From Desulfobulbaceae bacterium UBA2262 (GTDB taxonomy: Bacteria > Desulfobacterota > Desulfobulbia > Desulfobulbales > Desulfurivibrionaceae): 26,114 bases of DNA. The notes below the pieces were generated by a model. It saw nothing but the letters and a program-made list of their open reading frames with translations, made no database searches and was not told where the DNA came from. A program made the position numbers and the translations under genes. The stretch spans positions 12,593 through 38,706 of the forward strand of contig DDXK01000128.1 of assembly GCA_002347185.1 (NCBI GenBank), written 5' to 3'. Position 1 is the stretch's first letter, and each line of letters starts with the position of its first letter. Shown here piece by piece: positions 23,600-26,114 of the stretch.

Positions 23600-23913
23600 T
23601 TCGGTTTGCGGTCGAGCTCCGCCTGGGCGAAAAAAGCTGCGGCTTTGCGCAGGATCTCGTTGGCTCGCTTGAGCTCCCGATTCTCGCGTTCCAGCTGCTT
23701 CAGCCGTTCTTGGTCAGTCTGTGACCCAGAACTCGCATTTTGCGATCCTTCGGTTCGCTTGCTCCAGGCTCGTAAAGTCTCTGGCGTGCAACCGATCTTG
23801 TCGGCAATGGAACAAATGGCAGCCCAGCGCGAGGGATATTCTCCCTGTTGCTCAACGACTAATCGGACCGCCCGCTCTCTGACCTCTGGACTGTATCTCT
23901 TCTGCGTATTCAT
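23596..23913 (-). CDS. IS3-family transposase OrfA (HTH)
   Basis: 105 residues. A helix-turn-helix of the HTH_8/IS3 type is visible (YSPEVRERAVRLVVEQQ and IGCTPETLRAWSKR), then a leucine-zipper-like coil (LKQLERENRELKRANEILRK) that dimerises the protein. The ATG at 23911-23913 has GAGAGGA about eight bases upstream. Its end overlaps OrfB. It binds the terminal repeats and, on its own, usually limits transposition. Confidence 0.95.
   Translation of the reverse strand: MNTQKRYSPEVRERAVRLVVEQQGEYPSRWAAICSIADKIGCTPETLRAWSKRTEGSQNASSGSQTDQERLKQLERENRELKRANEILRKAAAFFAQAELDRKPK
23629..23635 (-). other. -1 ribosomal frameshift heptamer
   Basis: On the minus strand T-TTT-TTC (zero frame GCT TTT TTC of OrfA) fits the X-XXY-YYZ slippery rule. 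From here to the OrfB GTG the -1 frame has no stop, so slippage would give an OrfAB transposase. Downstream structure was not examined in detail. Confidence 0.6.
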
Positions 23914-23937
23914 GACCCCATCCTCTCAAAGTTTGGA

Positions 23938-23963
23938 GTCTCCGACAATCCCGGGGCGGTTCA
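23938..23963 (-). repeat. IS3 right terminal inverted repeat
   Basis: Inverse complement of the left end over the outer 13 bp, then about half-matching, then an exact GGAGAC. It abuts the second TGA target copy at 23964-23966. Confidence 0.85.
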
Positions 23964-24577
23964 TGAAGAACAAGATGTCCGGGTTGCTGATGGAAGTCGG
24001 AGCCACTTACGACAAACGCCGTCTGCATGGCAAGCGTTACTTCAAAAACCTCCTGGAACGAGTAGAGGGTGTGCCGGAGTCGGTCAAGGAGTTGCTCTTA
24101 TTAAGTCGCGGCGGCCTTGATCTTTATGAGGGCGTACAGAAAAAACTGGTCAAGACCCTGCGCGAGAATGCCTTGATCCGGGAGCGGGTTGAACGGTTGA
24201 TGAGCATTGCCGGAGTCGGCGAGGTTTTAGCCTTGACCTGGGTTCTGGAGATCGGGGAGGTGGAACGGTTCAGCAACATCAGGCAGGCGGTCAGTTATTG
24301 CGGTTTATGCAGCGCCCAGCGGGAATCAGCAGGCAAGGAGCAACGCGGACCGCTCTCGAAAAAGCGCAACAAGCACTTGCAGACCATGTTGATCGAGGCG
24401 GCGAATCTGGCCCCGCGCTGGAATCAGCATCTGGCAGCGGTGCATGAAAAAGAGATGCTGCGAGGCAACAAAAACCAGGCAACCATCGCGGTGGCTCGCA
24501 AGCTGGTGGAATACCTGCTTGCCGTAGATCGGCGCGGCACCCCGTTTACCGCCGAAGCGCCAAGATTGGTCGCGTAG

Positions 24578-24947
24578 CACGGCAGAAAACAACATAACCC
24601 TTTTGCTCCAACGATCTTCCCGCCGGGCCTTGCATTCTTTGGGGACTACGTGAGCGCTTATCGCTGCACGCCATTATTATGTTTCGAGGCCGGCGGGTTG
24701 GCCCAAACTCAATCTTCCGTGAAGGGGAAATCCCCCCAGAGACGGCAAATGGATGTCTGGTCGCCGGATCGGTCGGCGGACCACAAAAAAGATTTAAAAA
24801 GATTGGCTGGGGAAGAAAGGCAACAAACAAGGCCGCCGGATGATATCCGGGAGGTGACGGGAAACCTCCGTTTTCCCCTTGACTTTACTTATCATGGATG
24901 TCCCCAGAAATCACCAGAAAGTGGGGTCTTTTATGGCGATTGGAAAT
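24578..24947 (+). other. non-coding tail of the IS110 remnant with stem-loops
   Basis: 370 nt hold no convincing gene; a plus-strand open frame at 24650-25009 has no family look and no ribosome site. Two stem-loops lie side by side: CCGGAT-GAT-ATCCGG (24836-24850) and GGAGGT-N8-ACCTCC (24850-24869). The sequence then reads CCCCTTGACTTTACTTATCA and GGATGTCCCC, which looks like an IS110-type right end. Such elements encode a structured bridge (seek) RNA in a terminal non-coding segment; whether one lies here is inference. Confidence 0.45.
24850..24874 (+). terminator. possible hairpin terminator in the IS110 tail
   Basis: The 6-bp stem GGAGGT/ACCTCC with an 8-nt loop is followed by GTTTT. It may end the transposase transcript or be part of a structured element RNA. 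Confidence 0.35.
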
Positions 24948-25163
24948 CTAGCCTTCCCTCGACGCTCTCACCGCGTCAAGAATATCCGCGGTCGTGGCTT
25001 TCGTCGTGATTCCGGGAATGTCAAAGGGTGATTGCGTGGTCTTCTTGAACACCAGGGAAAACGTTTCCCCCCCTCTGCGCTTGATCAGCACTTCTTCCTT
25101 TTTCGCGGTATCAAGCACCTCGGAGAGGCGCTTGCGGGCCTCGGAATACTGGTATGCCTTCAT
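24948..25163 (-). CDS. Phd/YefM-like antitoxin of the VapC pair
   Basis: 71 residues. MKAYQYSEARKRLSEVLDTA is a Phd/YefM-type opening (YSEARxxLSEVL), then KKEEVLIKRRGGETFSLVFK gives the beta core. The C-terminus is short and acidic-basic mixed, as expected for toxin binding. The ATG at 25163 follows the VapC stop by two bases, and its ribosome site GGAGGAA lies within the last VapC codons, so translation is coupled. The toxin comes first in this operon, the reverse of the common order. Confidence 0.82.
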   Translation of the reverse strand: MKAYQYSEARKRLSEVLDTAKKEEVLIKRRGGETFSLVFKKTTQSPFDIPGITTKATTADILDAVRASREG

Positions 25164-25165
25164 GC

Positions 25166-25558
25166 TTATTCCTCCAGGAGAACGATGCCAAGTTGGGCGG
25201 CAAGATCCTTCATTGCCGCATCAAGTGTGAAGAGCGGACAACGCATGGCGAGTGCGCATTGTAGAAAATAGGCGTCATAGGCGTATATCCTGTGCTGGCT
25301 GGCGATTGTCAAGGCCTTCCTGATCTCGATACCGCGCAGCTCAACAGGCACCTTTTGTATCTCATCGTAAGCCGACAGTCCTTCCCGTTCGGTCAGACGC
25401 CCTCTTTTGACCATGGCCGACAGGGCATTGCCAATCTCGAAAGGCAAAACTTCCGGGGCAACAAGCTCATGCCCAACCGTCAGGGAGATGATCATCCCTT
25501 TTTCCGGCTCGTTCAGGGCGGTTGCCAAAAAGATGTTGGTGTCGGCGACAATTTTCAT
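25166..25558 (-). CDS. VapC-type PIN-domain ribonuclease toxin
   Basis: 130 residues from the ATG at 25558. The four acidic PIN residues are visible: Asp6 (MKIVADTNIF), Glu41 (LPFEIGNAL), Asp95 (YAYDAYFLQCA) and Asp113 (LFTLDAAM). PIN toxins cut tRNA or rRNA with Mg2+ or Mn2+. A frame extension of 12 codons to 25594 lies across the promoter and is not used. No ribosome site precedes the ATG; the predicted transcription start falls on it. The gene appears intact and active in principle. Confidence 0.92.
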   Translation of the reverse strand: MKIVADTNIFLATALNEPEKGMIISLTVGHELVAPEVLPFEIGNALSAMVKRGRLTEREGLSAYDEIQKVPVELRGIEIRKALTIASQHRIYAYDAYFLQCALAMRCPLFTLDAAMKDLAAQLGIVLLEE

Positions 25559-25560
25559 AA

Positions 25561-25594
25561 GTACATTTGTACAAGTCAAGAAAAGCTCTGTCAA
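25561..25594 (-). promoter_or_regulatory. promoter and palindromic operator of the VapC locus
   Basis: On the minus strand TTGACA (25589-25594) is followed after 17 nt by TACAAA (25566-25571), a good -35 and a fair -10. GTACA-TT-TGTAC (25561-25572) is a perfect inverted repeat over the -10. With the ATG at 25558, transcription is predicted to start at or within a base or two of it. Confidence 0.6.
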
Positions 25595-25619
25595 GCAAAA
25601 GGGGCGAAAAAAGACCGCC

Positions 25620-26114
25620 TCAGGCTGCCTGCGCGAACATCCGGCGCGCCGTCCGCATCCCGCGCAGGCAGCGGGCCTGCCGGAACCGGGCCAGCTCGAT
25701 CATGCTCGCCGGGGTTCCCACCGCCGTGCCGAACTCCTGCAGGAAGCGGTCCCCATGCTCGATGAAGCCTTCAAGGTCGATCCCGAGCCGCGAGAGTATC
25801 CGCGGCGTCTCGGCGGGGATGAAGCCGCGCTTGTCGGGATGCACGGCCCGGCCCAGCGTATCCACCAGCTCCAGGTAATCGGGCCAGGCAAAAGGCACCG
25901 CCGCGCCCCATTCGCCGGTCGCGTCAAAGGGCAGCAGGGGCGCCGGGGGCAGATCGGGCAGAAAGTCCCGCGCCCCGCCCTCCCCTGCCCCTGCCGTCTT
26001 GCCTCGCGCCGGCGGTGCGACCGGCACAGCAGAGCCGGCTTGCCGATCGCCCTTGCCCGGACGGGATTCCAGACAGCCCAGTTCGGAAAGCCGCGCCCGC
26101 ACCGAGGTATGCCC
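25620..26114 (-). CDS. C-terminal part of a Y1/RAYT-like transposase (N-terminus beyond window)
   Basis: At least 164 residues, open to the right edge (the first codons seen read GHTSVRARLSELGC). The end carries VPFAWPDYLELVDTLGRAVH and HPDKRGFIPAETPRILSRLG, which I recall from the C-terminal region of large transposases of the IS200-like/RAYT group (DYLELVDxTGR, then DKRGxI). The catalytic Y1 domain would lie outside the window. It is GC-rich, unlike the VapC locus on its left, so it may be a separate older element. The gap to the VapC promoter is 25 nt. Confidence 0.6.
   Translation of the reverse strand, partial: GHTSVRARLSELGCLESRPGKGDRQAGSAVPVAPPARGKTAGAGEGGARDFLPDLPPAPLLPFDATGEWGAAVPFAWPDYLELVDTLGRAVHPDKRGFIPAETPRILSRLGIDLEGFIEHGDRFLQEFGTAVGTPASMIELARFRQARCLRGMRTARRMFAQAA

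Larger units (their letters stand above)
22661..23963 (-). mobile_element. complete IS3-family insertion sequence (1303 bp)
   Basis: Both ends carry TGAACCGCCCCGG as inverted repeats, continuing imperfectly to about 26 bp (GGAGAC shared at 22681-22686 and its inverse at 23938-23943). The flanking TGA at 22658-22660 and 23964-23966 is a 3-bp target duplication. OrfA and OrfB are both intact with a frameshift signal between. The insertion split an IS110 transposase, so it is the younger event. The subgroup was not assigned. Confidence 0.93.
22391..24577 (+). pseudogene. IS110-family transposase (interrupted)
   Basis: The left part (22402-22660) reads MEATIFTGWIYDFLKPHAVG and AAKKKNDRADAEKLADLLRV, the DEDD-domain end of IS110-type recombinases. 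The right part (23964-24577) reads MSGLLMEVGATYDKRRLHGK and VERLMSIAGVGEVLALTWVL and FSNIRQAVSYCGLCSAQRES, the Transposase_20 domain with its serine-containing C-terminal half. Removing the IS3 element with one TGA copy restores an exact frame, TASTMKNKMSGLL. The N-terminal catalytic DEDD start is missing, so the protein was already defective before or after the insertion. Confidence 0.88.
22391..24910 (+). mobile_element. IS110-family element, 5'-truncated and split by an IS3 insertion
   Basis: The element lacks its left end: the transposase reading begins about 65 residues into the normal protein, right after the truncated toxin. It is split by the 1303-bp IS3 element at 22661-23963. The right end is placed near 24910, after the non-coding tail, by loss of recognisable features; the exact end is uncertain. 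It is not autonomous in this state. Confidence 0.7.

Noticed and set aside
24650..25009. Plus-strand open frame of 119 codons
   Set aside because: No family motifs or ribosome site, and it runs into the antisense of the VapC-linked antitoxin.

Overview
The window is a GC-rich bacterial chromosome segment, most likely from a Gram-negative anaerobe of the Desulfobacterota/Desulfuromonadota type. The reasons are a complete type I secretion system with a TolC outer-membrane channel, an undecaprenyl-phosphate sugar pathway, and a ferredoxin-type membrane protein next to a Tat-exported DUF362 protein, a pair that is common in those groups. The taxonomy is inference; no rRNA or tRNA is present to test it.

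Region 1 (1-2075, minus strand) is a two-gene redox unit, DUF362 protein then a polyferredoxin membrane protein, behind a near-consensus sigma70 promoter. Region 2 (2142-17749, minus strand) is a long co-directional series that may be one transcription unit of about 15.6 kb. Reading in the direction of transcription it starts with a polysaccharide module: GT2 glycosyltransferase, NAD-dependent epimerase/reductase, YbhN-type integral membrane protein, WecA/WbpL-type sugar-phosphate transferase and WbpM/CapD-type dehydratase. It then passes to a leaderless trypsin-like protease with a Calx-beta domain, two sulfotransferase genes (one carrying two homopolymer frameshifts), a DUF6447 small protein, a MotA-like/MotB-like stator pair, and finally a PrtD-type ABC exporter, HlyD adaptor and TolC channel. 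The tight spacing suggests that the envelope sugar pathway, a secreted protease, sulfation and an energised exporter serve one surface programme. The stator-like pair next to a type I secretion system is the most unusual element.

Region 3 (17985-19118) holds a divergent SAM methyltransferase and a protein of unknown function. Region 4 (about 19150-26114) is an accessory island. It has a RAYT transposase with matching REP/REPIN repeats, four toxin-antitoxin loci (DUF6516/HTH, RelE/Phd, a broken RelE-like/XRE pair and VapC/antitoxin), a 5'-truncated IS110 transposase interrupted by a complete IS3-family element (1303 bp, 3-bp target duplication), and the C-terminal part of a second Y1/RAYT-like transposase at the right edge. 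Two of the toxin-first loci have sigma70 promoters placed so that the mRNA should be leaderless, each with a palindrome overlapping the promoter.

The true genes are nearly all on the minus strand from 1 to 17749. Long plus-strand open frames there are GC-driven shadows. No CRISPR array, tRNA or rRNA was seen.
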